Shown here piece by piece: positions 13,072-25,299 of a stretch of DNA of 64,000 bases; position 1 is the first letter of the stretch, and each line of letters begins with the position of its first letter. Source of the stretch: Erythroxylum novogranatense (lineage: Eukaryota > Streptophyta > Magnoliopsida > Malpighiales > Erythroxylaceae); assembly GCA_029891385.1 (NCBI GenBank), contig JAIWQS010000123.1, forward strand, positions 62,001 to 126,000, in the 5' to 3' direction. The position numbers were made by a program, and so were the translations under genes. A model generated the notes under the pieces. It made no database searches, was not told the origin of the DNA, and was given only the letters and a program-made list of their open reading frames with translations.

Positions 13072-13992
13072 TGAAGTAAATCACGCGTTAGTATATACTT
13101 TATATTCAATGTACAAAATGCACAAGAAGGGGGTGTTGAATTGTATATTCTTTTGCGAGAATACAATCCCCTTTTTAAAATTCTTTGAAAACTTGCTTTC
13201 ACAAAAACTATTAAGTAAGAATCATGATGTATTGCAATTAACTTCTATATACTTGTATAAATCAATAGAAATTAAAAGTAGAGTGTTCAGAAGTTGACAC
13301 AACAATTTTATCCTGATTCACCCCAAATTGTGGGCTACGTCCAGTCCTCAGAATCCTTTATGAGATTTCACTATTCTTTTCAAACTGTATAAATATTCTT
13401 TTCACAGAGCCTCTTCAGTTCTCTTACACCAAGTATTCTTTTTCTCGCTTAGCCTTTTCAGGCTTCTCAACTTTTCTTCTTTCTTTCAGAAAGATAATGC
13501 GAGCTCTGTTACAGTAATGATAGCTCTAGTGTTTCGCACAATGAATACAGTGTTTGCTAAAGATCAAAATCTTTTTTAAAATCTCTAATCTTTTTAATCT
13601 TCAACTCCAACTTGTATTTATAACCTTCGTCTTCAACTGCTTCTTTCTTCTTGCTTCTTGATCTTTGATGAAACAGTTATTTAGTTAAGTTCTGTAACTA
13701 ACTCAAACTGATTAACTATCTGACGTAGTATCAGGTCTTCGTCTTATATCGCTTCCGTCTTACTTTTGCTTCCGTCTTAGTTTCTTCTGTCTCACTTTTG
13801 CTTCCGCTTCGTCTTAGTTTCTTCCGTCTTACTTTTGTTTCCGCTTCATCTTAGTTTCTTCCGTCTTACTTTTGCTTCCGCTTCATCTTAGTTTCTTCCG
13901 TCTTACTTTTGCTTCCGCTTCATCTTAGTTTCTTCCGTCTTACTTTTGCTTCTGCTTCGTCTTAGTTTCTTCCTGATCAAAACGGTTCAACA
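13072..13992 (-). repeat. Copia 5' LTR
   Basis: In the element's sense it starts TGTTGAACC (from 13992) and ends TTCA at 13072, next to the primer site: 921 bp. The partner LTR is outside the window. It contains a short tandem array (13738-13972). The outer boundary rests on the TG start only, because the second LTR is not visible. Confidence 0.8.
13738..13972. repeat. 37 bp tandem repeat inside the Copia LTR
   Basis: About five to six copies of a 37 bp pyrimidine-rich unit containing TTCCGTCTTACTTTTGC. Such arrays in the U3 part of Copia LTRs often contain promoter or enhancer elements, but no function can be read from the sequence alone. Confidence 0.85.
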
Positions 13993-14199
13993 GTTTCTAA
14001 TATTATTATTATTATTTGAATGTCATCAAAATTATTAGACGTGAAGTCATTTTGACTTAACACAGTAGTCTTCATCAAACCTTTTTTCTATATATACAAA
14101 ATGTTTTCCTATATATTTATACACACAAGACCAATGATTTTTTTTAATATATACACATAAGTCCATAAAACTTTTTTTCCTATATGTATTTACATATAC
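13993..14199. repeat. Flank plus AT-rich minisatellite, left part
   Basis: 13993-14069 is unassigned AT-rich sequence. From about 14070 it becomes a degenerate repeat of CAAACTTTTTTCC + TATATATACACA-like blocks. The same repeat resumes at 32683, so LARD-B was inserted into it. 14195-14199 is the left TATAC target duplication. Confidence 0.75.
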
Positions 14200-17100
14200 T
14201 GTAACATCCCACCCCCTACTGGAAGGGTAAAATAGAAAATTGGTCATAGGATGGGATTGATAAGGAATAATTAGTACTGTTCATGCATAATAGTATTGCT
14301 ACACAGTATCAATTGTGCACATGGAAATACTGTATATGCATTCATGATAATTCCCAGTAATTGGGCCTAATGCAATTTTATTGGGATTAAAATGGTTATT
14401 GGGTTTGAAAAATTATTTTGACTGATCCATTGACTATTTTATATTTTACGGAATTTTTAAGAATTTTTCTGGATTTTTCTGGAGAAAATTCCCGGACCGG
14501 ATAAATCGCCAAGTGGCGAACCGGTTGATTTTCGGTATCGAAAATTTTTATCCAATGGCACTATAATATTGGATATATTATTTTGGGATTGAAATTTGGG
14601 CCATTGGACTTGGATGGGTCAAATTTCACATTAGGGTTCTTAATAATCCTATTACATATTTTGTCTTATCTTATTTTGTCTTTTCTTTAAGATGACACTT
14701 GTCCTAAAGATTTTTAATGCTTTTGTCTTATTCCTAGCTAATGACTACGGAAACTCATTGATTTAAAGACAAGTTTCTTGCTTTTTCCATCTCCATCCGA
14801 AACCTACTTTCCATTTTGCAAGCCTCTCCATCGTTTTTCTTTTCTTCTTTAGCTCCTCCATGAAACCAAGCTATTTTCCTTACCTTGCAACTTAAATCTT
14901 CTATCCATGAGAAGCATGTATGGTGGTAGAAGTGAGTAGTGAAGGTGTTAAGTGAGCATAAAGAAAGAATTGAAGGTTGGAAGCTTAAAAAGGTAAGTGT
15001 TTTAGTTAAGCTTTAAATGAAGTGTTAATGATGTTTTAGTTAAATGCCATGGTAGTTAGAAGCATTTCATGGGAATTTTGGTGTTATTATTAATCTTATT
15101 GATGCATTAATTTGATGAGAATTATAGTGTAAATTGATGGGTATAAATGTATGGTGTGTAAGGATAATGAATGATTAAGGTTGAAATTGGTTTTTAGCTT
15201 GATTTTGATTGAATTTTGATGACTCACTTTGCATGGAAAGTAAGGGGTTAGTGCTGCCAAATTGTGGTTGGTATGCCTAGTGAATGTAGGAATGATATAG
15301 GGACTGATTTTGTGTCCAATTGGGATGCTTAGGGTAGTAGAAGTTCAATTGGCATGATAGAAGTTGTGATTGTGAAGATGAAAGCTGGAAAATTGGTTTT
15401 TGACCTACTGTACTATTTTGAGCATAACTTATTGTGTGGTTATGAAAATGAGGCAAGGTTTTTGCCCATTGAAACTTTGGTTTGTTGGCTACATTTTTGT
15501 GTGAAATAGGTATTGTCTAATTGTAACTCTAAGAGGTTGAAATTTGGCTAAAGTTGCTGCTGGGACTTATGTGAACAGTAACCAAGACATAGAACCTAGA
15601 GTTTTACTGATTTTTCTCAATTAATTGATATGGAATTAGGGAAAATGGTCTTCATGAGAGTTGAAGCCTACATTGTTAGCTTTCCATTGCCACTGATCTT
15701 GTAATTTTTCGATCTGTATATTGGGAGTTATGCATTGTGGAATGTTGACTGATTTTCTGTCATTTGTGGAAACCTAGCCTAATTGTCGATTTTGTGAGCT
15801 TTCTAATTGGAAGCAATTTTAGCAATTTTTGTGACTGGAATTGGCTTTGGTGATCTTCTGAAAAGTTGTATAGGAAGAAATTATCTTGAAAATTTTATAC
15901 TGCATGTAATTTTTGGATGTCAGATTTGAGAGTAATGAATTTGCAAAAACTGAACCTACATTAGGTTTCTCACTGCTCTCCTGATCAGTACATTGTTTGG
16001 CAGATTTGAAATTGTTAGAAGTTGAATTGGAATTTGGGTTCTTCATGAAGATTGAAGTTTGAGATCTTATATTTTCAGGGATATAAATTAGTGATTTTTT
16101 TGACATTTTTCCTAGGAGATATACTGGTTGGAAATCTACTACTCATATTGGGACAGTTTAGTAGACAGATGCTTCGGTGAATTATTCGACCTAGTTAGTA
16201 AATGAATTGGGATTTTGGTTATTCATGAAAGTTTTAGATAACATTGTGATCTTGATGAGTATATTTATTATGTAATTTTTAACTGAAGATAATGAAAGTT
16301 ACTGAATTTACAAGATACTGTACTGTGTTGAGTGACTTTGAGTGAGCAGTAGTTTTCATGGGGTTTTGACACCCTTAGGGGTGGAATTACTTTGAATGGT
16401 CTAAATGAAACTTGTAGAGGGTTTCATTATCTTTCCAATGAGATATGGTTTATAATTTCCTGAATTGTGTGCAAAGAGTTATGGATGTTGGAAGTTTTGT
16501 TGGAAATCAGAAAAAAAAAGGGGGAAATAAGGGTTATATATATATATAGATATTAATTGCTTAAAGTGAATTTTGGTTTCTTTCGTGAATAAATTTTCCG
16601 TCCGACTTCCGATTGACCTGATTCTTGAGGCATCGGATTCACTGAATATTTGATTTCATTTTCTGAGAGATTGGGAATTTTTGGACGGGAAATTGATGGG
16701 TGTCTGGATAATGCCACTGTTTTATTTAATTGGGTACCTAAAGAGGTCCAAATTGAGCGCCGTCAGCGCCATTGGATTTCTAATTTTAAACGGATCTTTC
16801 TAATGAAAAAAAAATCGGATTAAGGCCAGGAATATCATGAACATGCATTCTGCACCTTCTAAGTGTTACATGTGCATTACGAAATAGTTACGATTGAACA
16901 ATTGATAATGTTTATATCTCGTCATTTGTTATAGAGTCACACTTGGAGCGTCGGTCCACCGACGCCACTTGAGACTTCAGATTTTGGCTCGGAATTACGG
17001 TGAGTAACCTAGGTGGTTACCTCGATCTATGTGTTCTTGTGACTTGGCGCCTATGGGGATTCTTGTGCTTAGGAATTATGGATATGTAATGTGATTACTT

Positions 17101-17962
17101 ATGCGATATGGATGTTAATTGGTGATTGACTCGAAATATTAGCGTAGATCACGATCATTGTGAATTATATCTTGTTACGTGGTATTCAAATGGGCATGTG
17201 CATCCATACAGATGCATAAGCGATAAAGAATAATTGTGAACCGAAGTCGCCATCGACATCGTCTGCGAGCTTTGAGCTCGAAGGAGTCCTACTCCCTAGG
17301 CATGGCGTCTCTTGGTCGATCTTGAAAAATAGCTTGAGCTCGAAGGAGTTCTACTTCCGGACACTAAGCGTCTCATTTCTTGTTATCGCTCGGTCACAAT
17401 CTTGTAATAACGGAAAGAGTCACATGTGCATTGCATCTTGTCTTGAATGCCGAAATGACCGTATGACTCGTGATGATTGGTAATCGCTGATTCTTGTAAA
17501 TTGTTATATGATGCATGAATTGGGAGAACCATCGATGATGGTTTCTCATTGAGTTATAAACTCATCCAAAATTCCAATCTATTTTCGGGACTAGAAGAGT
17601 ACCCGTTTGACACGGGAGTATGTGCAGTGCAAGTTGAGATAGAGGTCGGGATCGGTTAAGGCGCCTTTGTGTTTCCTAAGTTTGTAGTCCATAATTGTTG
17701 TAACTGATTTGTAGTTGTACTTTATAGTTCTTGTAAATATTATTAAATGATTGTATCTCTGTAAAAGATTTACTCATTTATTTATTGCTTGTTCGCGTAA
17801 TTGTGAAATATCAAATGCTTCCTTTTAACATGGAATGAACGGTATTTCCAAAATAAAAGTATACCAAGTTTTACCGATCGTGATGTAGTACGCCACCCTC
17901 GTAGAACACGGACTCGGATATCACCAACGATATCGGGTTGGATCACTCGAGTGGGTGTTACA
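14200..17962 (+). repeat. LARD-B LTR copy 1
   Basis: 3763 bp. A pyrimidine-rich 5' leader-like zone (14785-14890) is followed by AAG|GTAAGT at 14993. A short predicted exon lies at 16935-16999. Near 17270-17350 there are repeated GAGCTCGAAGGAGT blocks. No coding sequence is recognised. Confidence 0.92.
16935..16999 (+). other. Predicted mini-exon in LARD-B LTR 1
   Basis: Bounded by TTGTTATAG (acceptor-like, weak pyrimidine tract) and ACG|GTGAGTAACC (strong donor match). The 65 nt size and the flanking signals recur in LTRs 2 and 3 and in the otherwise different LTR families C and E. This is a prediction from splice consensus and conservation only. Confidence 0.45.
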
Positions 17963-17981
17963 TTTAGGTGGTATTAGAGCC
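17963..17981 (+). other. LARD-B primer-binding site (unit 1)
   Basis: TTTAGGTGGTATTAGAGCC directly after the LTR matches initiator tRNA-Met complement TGGTATCAGAGCC with one change. The same sequence follows LTR 2 at 25300. Confidence 0.85.
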
Positions 17982-20900
17982 TAGTAATGCGTAATGTTTA
18001 CGGGCACGATCGAAACATAGGTACATGCATTTGAGTCGTGTCATTGCGAGACCGTGGCAATGATCCTAGTTTGAGTAAATGCAGTAGAAATCCTACGTGT
18101 GCATACGTGTCAAGTGACTAAGTGAGAGAAAAGTGAGACTGTGTTAGAGGGTGAACCCCTGAAAGTGCATAAACAATTAGAAAAGGAAGAAGGAAAAATA
18201 GATAAGGAGATTAATATTGTACTATGGTTAGATTGACTGTGTTGGCCTAGACGGATTAAGGAAAGAATTGATATCAATGAATTCCAGGATTAAAATGGTA
18301 ATATTGTGGTGATAGAAAAATGAATATGTCCAGAACTGGGAGAGGTCCACTAGGCCCAAGTGAGATTAAAAGTCCGGGATGATTAGGTAATTACAGCTCT
18401 GACTGTATATGTCATGAAATGGGAAATATTGGACCGGAGTAAAGTGTAGATGGTCCGATCAGGCATATATTGATTCACTGCATTCGTGTTAGATATCAGT
18501 AGATATTATAGGCAAATAATGATAGCGAGATTGTACTAAGAACAAGGTTATACTATAATTGATCTACTTGATTTGAAAGAACTGAAAAGCAAGAGTGCTA
18601 GTGCTAGTGCCTAGTAGGTGAGAGAAAAGTAGAAAGGGTGAGATAAAAGTGTATGAGATAAATGAAATGAATTAAGTGAAATGGTTATGATCTGGACCGC
18701 ATAAGCTTGAGGCTGAAATGGTTATGTGACTATTGTGCTAAGAGTTTGGAAATCGGTATGATAAAATCGTAAGGGAAAATACTGGTGATGATTTCTACTA
18801 ATTGTGTATCGGGAAATTCTGGATTTGGTTGAAAATATGTATATGGACACAGAAATGGTAAATGAATGGGTAAATAGATAGAGTTACAGTGGAGTTGTAA
18901 CAATGATTTTGTCGTGTTTTGGGGACTGTGAATGCCCTATCATAGATTGTTTGAGGATAATAAAGAGATACGTAACAATAAGAAGATGATATTGTATAAG
19001 CCAAATGGTTATGACCTTAAAGAGGTCAAGCTGACACATGAGAATGAAACTAGAAAGAAAAAAAAACAAGGATAGCGATATATGAAAAGAGTTGTCACAT
19101 TTAAGTCGATTTACCATTGGGAGTATCTATTGGATAGTAAGGTTGATCATGATTAATGAAACGTATGTGAAAGATACATGAAAATCACAGAGGAGATGAT
19201 CGGTGAATGATTAGAGTGGCTATAAATTGAAAGTTTATACTGGGTTAAAGTTAGACATAGGAGGACTGAGTGTACCTGTAGGAGAAGAAATGAAAAATGA
19301 TTATGGCATCAGTCATTTATTTTAGGGTTAATATAAACGGAAAGGAGTCTTACAGAAGTCTGAATTGTATAGGTTACTAATTGGTTTCCGGATAAAATGC
19401 TAAGGTATAGATTACTGAATAAGTGGTAAAGAAAGTGTTTATGTGGTATCACAAGGAACCTTAGTGTAAGGAATGTTACGATCTTTTCAATTATGGCATA
19501 AACTTGTTCGATTGAGATAGTGCTTAAGAATGATTGAAAACAATTAGGGACACTAATTGGTGATGAGACTTTCGTGAGCAGTATAAAGATGGTAGCAAGA
19601 CTAATGGACAAGCGGAAAGAAGTATGGGCGAAATCAAAAGTGAAATTGAGGTTATCATCTTGTGTATGCGGAAATGTTAAGTATCCAACAACATGAGTGG
19701 AAGTTTAATTTGAGGTGATCCTATTGCAATGTGAAGCGAATAGAGCTCCATGGGTGAGGCAAAGCGTAAAGTAGTCCGAGCGTAAAGTGAAATACTCGAA
19801 TGAAGTGGAAATTGATGGAAGTCCAAGTACGAGATGATTAGGTATTGGTATATATATAGATATATCGATGTGGATGACGAAATCGATTGAAAGAGAAAAT
19901 GAATAGAGACAAGAAGTCCTAAAGGAAGCGATAATGACGTGATGTAGTGTTATCTTTATGAAGGGATTGCAAATACCTTAATTGTGGACTGAATGAATTA
20001 AATGATGTTTGGTGATGTATGGAAAAGTTTAAGAGGAATGATGCAAAGTAAGCAAATGGTAGTGACGATAATTATCGAGAATGTGTTTGAAAGGATTGAG
20101 CAGTGAAAAGTAAAATGACGATATGAATTATTGAAGAATTTGATACTGCTGATAAGCATACCTTTGGAGAGTGGACAATGTGTGTTGAGCTGAAACATAA
20201 TGTTCAAAGCGGTAGTAGATAAATTGAATTAGCGTTAATAAATGGTATTGGTGTCATGATCGCGATTGAAAGCCTTGGAGACCTAGATTCCTATAAGGAT
20301 ACCTTGTGTTAATTTGAGGAAAGAGGCAGGCATAAATACCGACAATGCTGAAATGAACGGACAATTCTGCCTACTAAACTCAACTAGTGAACAAATAATG
20401 CTGCAATGAACAGATCAATTACAGATATTGGGATTTTCAAAGAATGTCAAGTAGATTATGGGTAATTGTGAAGTGTTTCTGGAAAATTGAAGTTGTAGAT
20501 CTAGTGATAAGAAAGGTGAAGAGTGCAGAAATTAAAGTGGTGAGTCTTATGATGAGTTTGAATATGCGAATGAAATCGGAAAAACAATATTGAATGATTT
20601 AAAGAAGAAGTATGGGTACCCGATAAAAAGTGCTAGAACAAGAAAGTGAACAGTTGAAGCTTGAATAACTATGGGTATAGAATGGAGTGATTATTGATTC
20701 AAGTGCTTATAGGTATAAATGTTCAACAGGAAAATGCTTGACTATGATCGTGTTATAGAGTTACGATTTCTTGTAGGATATCTTGCTACCTTTGCGATTG
20801 CCTAACGTGAGTCAAAGACCATAATGGATTTGAGACTGTGATGAGTGAAACAAAGGAACGTGACTCAGGAAAGCTGAATGGGTGAGTGGAGGTGGAACCG

Positions 20901-21065
20901 GATCGGACAAATGAACTAGAGTAAAGTACATATCCGAATAAAGTGCGTTAACACTTTAGAACAGTGAATGGTCTAAGGAGAGTTGAATTTGAACACAGAG
21001 CCCGTGGAATATAAAGAATGACTGCATTAGGTAAATTATCACTGGTTATAGCGAAATGGATCTAA

Positions 21066-21356
21066 ATGTCACTGTATTGGTACCAAAGGAAAGTGAATCG
21101 TCAGGGACGAGATAAAGGAGGTTATGGTAAGTATCATAGTGACAAAGGGTACGCAGAATTGGAAAAAAAAAGTATCAAGGAAGGTATTAGAATAAGTCTG
21201 TATATTAAGAAAAAAGTATTAAATGATAACAGGTTCGGAAATAGTGATTTAAGTCATAGCATCGGAACTACTATGAAAATGGCAAGTGAGATAGTGAAGA
21301 CAGTGAGATCGCCAACTGACAGCATTGTTGAATCCGTCTACTGTGATGAAGGATAA
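21066..21356 (+). other. 96-codon ORF near the 3' end of LARD-B interior
   Basis: Opens with ATG and stays open in both interiors (partner 28418-28708) with only a few residue changes. The product is Lys/Ser-rich with no known domain. Because the two units are nearly identical throughout, the shared frame is weak evidence of coding; the remaining sequence around it is full of stops. I list it as a candidate only. Confidence 0.15.
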
Positions 21357-21529
21357 TGAGTTAGCCAAATAAGTGACTGAACAACTGACTGACTGTGTCA
21401 CTGTGACCTTTCGGGAAATGAATCATTGAGTGGAAAAGTGAATGGAACATGTAGGGATATATGAGAACTGTCATAGTGAACTGTTGACTGAGAATTTCGA
21501 GGACGAACTTTTTTTAAGGAGGGGAGAAT

Positions 21530-24500
21530 TGTAACATCCCACCCCCTACTGGAAGGGTAAAATAGGAAATTGGTCATAGGATGAGATTGATAGGGAATAA
21601 TTAGTACTGTTCATGCATAATAGTATTGCTACACAGTATCAATTGTGCACATGAAAATACTGTGCATGCATTCATGATAATTCCCGGTAATTGGGCCTAA
21701 TGCAATTTTATTGGGATTAACATGGTTATTGGGTTTGAAAAATTATTTTGACTGATCCATTGACTATTTTATATTTTACGGGATTTTTAGGAATTTTTCT
21801 GAATTTTTTCGGAGAAAATTCCCGGACCGAATAAATCGCCAAGTGGCAAACCGGTTGATTTTCGGTATCGAAAATTTTTATCCAATGGCACTATAATATT
21901 GGATACATTATTTTGGGATTGAAATTTGGGCCATTGGACTTGGATGGGTCAAATTTCACATTAGGGTTCTTAATAATCCTATTACATATTTTGTCTTATC
22001 TTATTTTGTCTTTTCTTTAAGATGACACTTGTCTTAAAGATTTTTAATGCTTTTGTCTTATTCCTAGCTAATGACTACGGAAACTCATTGATTTAAAGAC
22101 AAGTTTCTTGCTTTTTTCATCTCCATCCAAAACCTACTTTCCATTTTGCAAGCCTCTCCATCGTTTTTCTTTTCTTCTTTAGCTCCTCCATGAAACCAAG
22201 CTATTTTCCTTGCCTTGCAACTTAAATCTTCTATCCATGAGAAGCATGTATGGTGGTAGAAGTGAGTAGTGAAGGTGTTAAGTGAGCATAAAGAAAGAAT
22301 TGAAGGTTGGAAGCTTAAAAAGGTAAGTGTTTTAGTTAAGCTTTAAATGAAGTGTTAATGATGTTTTAGTTAAATGCCATGGTAGTTAGAAGCATTTAAT
22401 GGGAATTTTGGTGTTATTATTAAGCTTATTGATGCATTAATTTGATGAGAATTATAGTGTAAATTGATGGGTATAAATGTATGGTGTGTTAGGATAATGA
22501 ATGATTAAGGTTGAAATTGGTTTTTAGCTTGATTTTGATTGAATTTTGATGACTCACTTTGCATGGAAAGTAAGGGGTTAGTGCTGCCAAATTGTGGTTG
22601 GTATGCCTAGTGAATGTAGGAATGATATAGGGACTGATTTTTTGTCCAATTGGGATGCTTAGGGTAGTAGAAGTTCAATTGGCATGATAGGAGTTGTGAT
22701 TGTGAAGATGAAAGCTGGAAAATTGGTTTTTGACCTACTGTACTGTTTTGAGCATAACTTATTGTGTGGTTATGAAAATGAGGCAAGGTTTGTGCCCATT
22801 GAAACTTTGGTTTGTTGGCTACATTTTTGTGTGAAATAGGTATTGTCTAATTGTAACTCTAAGAGGTTGAAATTTGTCTTGGAAAGTTGCTGCTGGGACT
22901 TATGTGAACAGTAACCAAGACATAGAACCTAGAGTTTTACTGTTTTTTCTCAATTAATTGATATGGAATTAGGGAAAATGGTCTTCATGAGAGTTGAAGC
23001 CTACATTGTTAGCTTTCCATTTCCACTGATCTTGTAATTTTTCGATCTGTATATTGGGAGTTATGCATTGTGGAATGTTGACTGATTTTCTGTCATTTGT
23101 GGAAACCTAGCCTAATTGTCGATTTTGTGAGCTTTCTAATTTGAAGCAATTTTAGCAATTTTTGTGAATGGAATTGGCTTTGGTGATCTTCTGAAAAGTT
23201 TTAGAGGAAGAAATTATCTTGAAATTTTTATATTGCATGTGATTTTTGGATGTCAGATTTGGGAGTAATGAATTTGCAAATCCTGAACCTACATTAGGTT
23301 TCTCACTGCTGCCCTGATCAGTACATTGTTTGGCAGATTTGAAATTGTTAGAGGTTGAATTGGAATTTGGGTTCTTCATGAATATTGAAGTTTGAGATCT
23401 TATCTTTTCAGGGATATAAATTAGTGATTTGTTTGACATTTTTACTAGGAGATATACTGGTTGGAAATTTACTGCTCATATTGGGACAGTTTAGTAGACA
23501 GATGCTTCGGTGAATTATTCGACCTAGTTAGTAAATGAATTGGGATTTTGGTTATTCATGAAAGTTTTAGATAACATTGTGATCTTGATGAGTATATTTA
23601 TTATGTAATTTTTAACTGAAGATAATGAAAGTTACTGAATTTACAAGATACTGTACTGTGTTGAGTGACTTTGAGTGAGCAGTAGTTTTCATGGGGTTTT
23701 GACACCCTTAGGGGTGGAATTACTTTGAATGGTCTAAATGAAACTTGTAGAGGGTTTCATTATCTTTCCAATGAGATATGGTTTATAATTCCCTGAATTG
23801 TGTGCAAAGAGTTATGGATGTTGGAAGTTTGGTTGGAAATCAGAAAAAAAGGGAAATAAGGGTTATATATATATATAGATATTAATTGCTTAAAGTGAAT
23901 TTTGGTTTCTTTCGTGAATAACTTTTCCGTCCGACGTCCGATTGACCTGATTCTTGAGGCATCGGATTCACTGAATATTTGATTTCATTTTCTGAGAGAT
24001 TGGAAATTTTGGACGGAAATTGGCGGTGTCCGGATAATGCCCTTTATTTTATTTAATTGGGGACCTAAAGAGATCCAAATTGGTAGTAGTCCGCCATTGA
24101 ATTTCTAATTTTAAGCGGATCTTTCTAATGGAAAAAAATCGGATTAAGGCCGGAATATCATGAACATGCATTGTGCACCTTAAGTGTTACATGTGCATTA
24201 CGAAATAGTTCGATTGAACAATTGATAATGTTTATATCTTGTCATTGTTGTAGAGTCACACTTGGGCGTCGGTCCACCGGCGTCACCGAGACTTCAGATT
24301 TTGGCTCGAATTACGGTGAGTAACCTAAGTGGTTACCTCGATCTATGTGTTCTTGTGACTTGACCGCCTATGGGGATTCGTGCTTAGGAATTATGGATAT
24401 GCAATGTGATTACTTATGCGATATGGACATTAATTGGTGATTGACTCGAAATATTAGCGTAGATCATCGATCATTGTGAATTATATCTTTATTACGTGAC

Positions 24501-25299
24501 TGTTCAAATGGGCATGTGCATCCATACAGATGCATAAGCGATAAAGAATAATTGTGAACCAAAGTCGCCATCGTCATCGTCTGCGAGCTTTGAGCTCGAA
24601 GGAGTCTACTCCCAGACGCCATGGCGTCTCTTGGATCGATCTTGAAAAATAGCTTGAGCTCGAAGGAGTTCTACTTCCCGGACACTAAGCGTCTCATTTC
24701 TTGTTATGCTTTCGGTCACAACAACGTAATAACGGAAAGAGTCACATGTGCATTGCATCTTTATCTTGAATGCCCGAAAATGTTGTATGACTCTTGTGAT
24801 TGATCAGAATTGCCTGATTCGTAAATTGTTATATGATGCATGAATTGGGAGAACCATCGATGATGGTTTCTCATTGAGTTCGCAAACTCATCCAAAATTG
24901 CAATCTATTTTTCAGGACTAGAAGAGTACCCCGTTTGACACGGGAGTATGTCTGGTGGAAGTTGAGATAGAGGTCGGGATCGGTTCGCGCGCCTTTGTGT
25001 TTCCTAAGTTTGTAGTCCATAATTGTTGTAAGCGATTTGTAGTTGTACTTTATGGTTCTTGTAAAATATTATTAAATGATTGTATCTCTTGTAAAAGATT
25101 TACTATCTGTTTATCGCTTGTTCGCGTAATTGTGAAATAGTTGGCGCTTCCTTTTAACATGGAATGAACGGTATTTCCAAAAATAAAAAGTATACCAAGT
25201 TTTACCGATCGACTGATGTAGTACGCCACCCTCGTGGGGCACGGACTCGGATATCACCAACGATATCGGGTTCAGATCACTCGAGAGTGGGGTGTTACA
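21530..25299 (+). repeat. LARD-B LTR copy 2
   Basis: 3770 bp and nearly identical to copy 1 through its first two-thirds. The last third (about 24000-25290) differs from copies 1 and 3 by many 1-4 base replacements, often at CG-containing sites. Predicted mini-exon at 24254-24315 between TTGTAG and ACG|GTGAGT. Confidence 0.92.
24254..24315 (+). other. Predicted mini-exon in LARD-B LTR 2
   Basis: 62 nt counterpart of 16935-16999, with acceptor GTTGTAG and donor ACG|GTGAGTAACC retained. Confidence 0.45.

Larger units (their letters stand above)
17963..21529 (+). other. LARD-B interior, unit 1
   Basis: 3567 bp with no recognisable retroelement protein. The longest sense ORF, 21066-21356 (96 codons), matches nothing I know. 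The polypurine tract (about 21515-21528, AAGGAGGGGAGAA) follows ATTTCGAGGACGAA and directly precedes LTR 2. Confidence 0.85.

Noticed and set aside
15819..16106. 95-codon minus-strand ORF repeated at 23152-23439 and 30499-30786
   Set aside because: Antisense within the LARD-B LTR, no domain, and shared only because the LTRs are copies.
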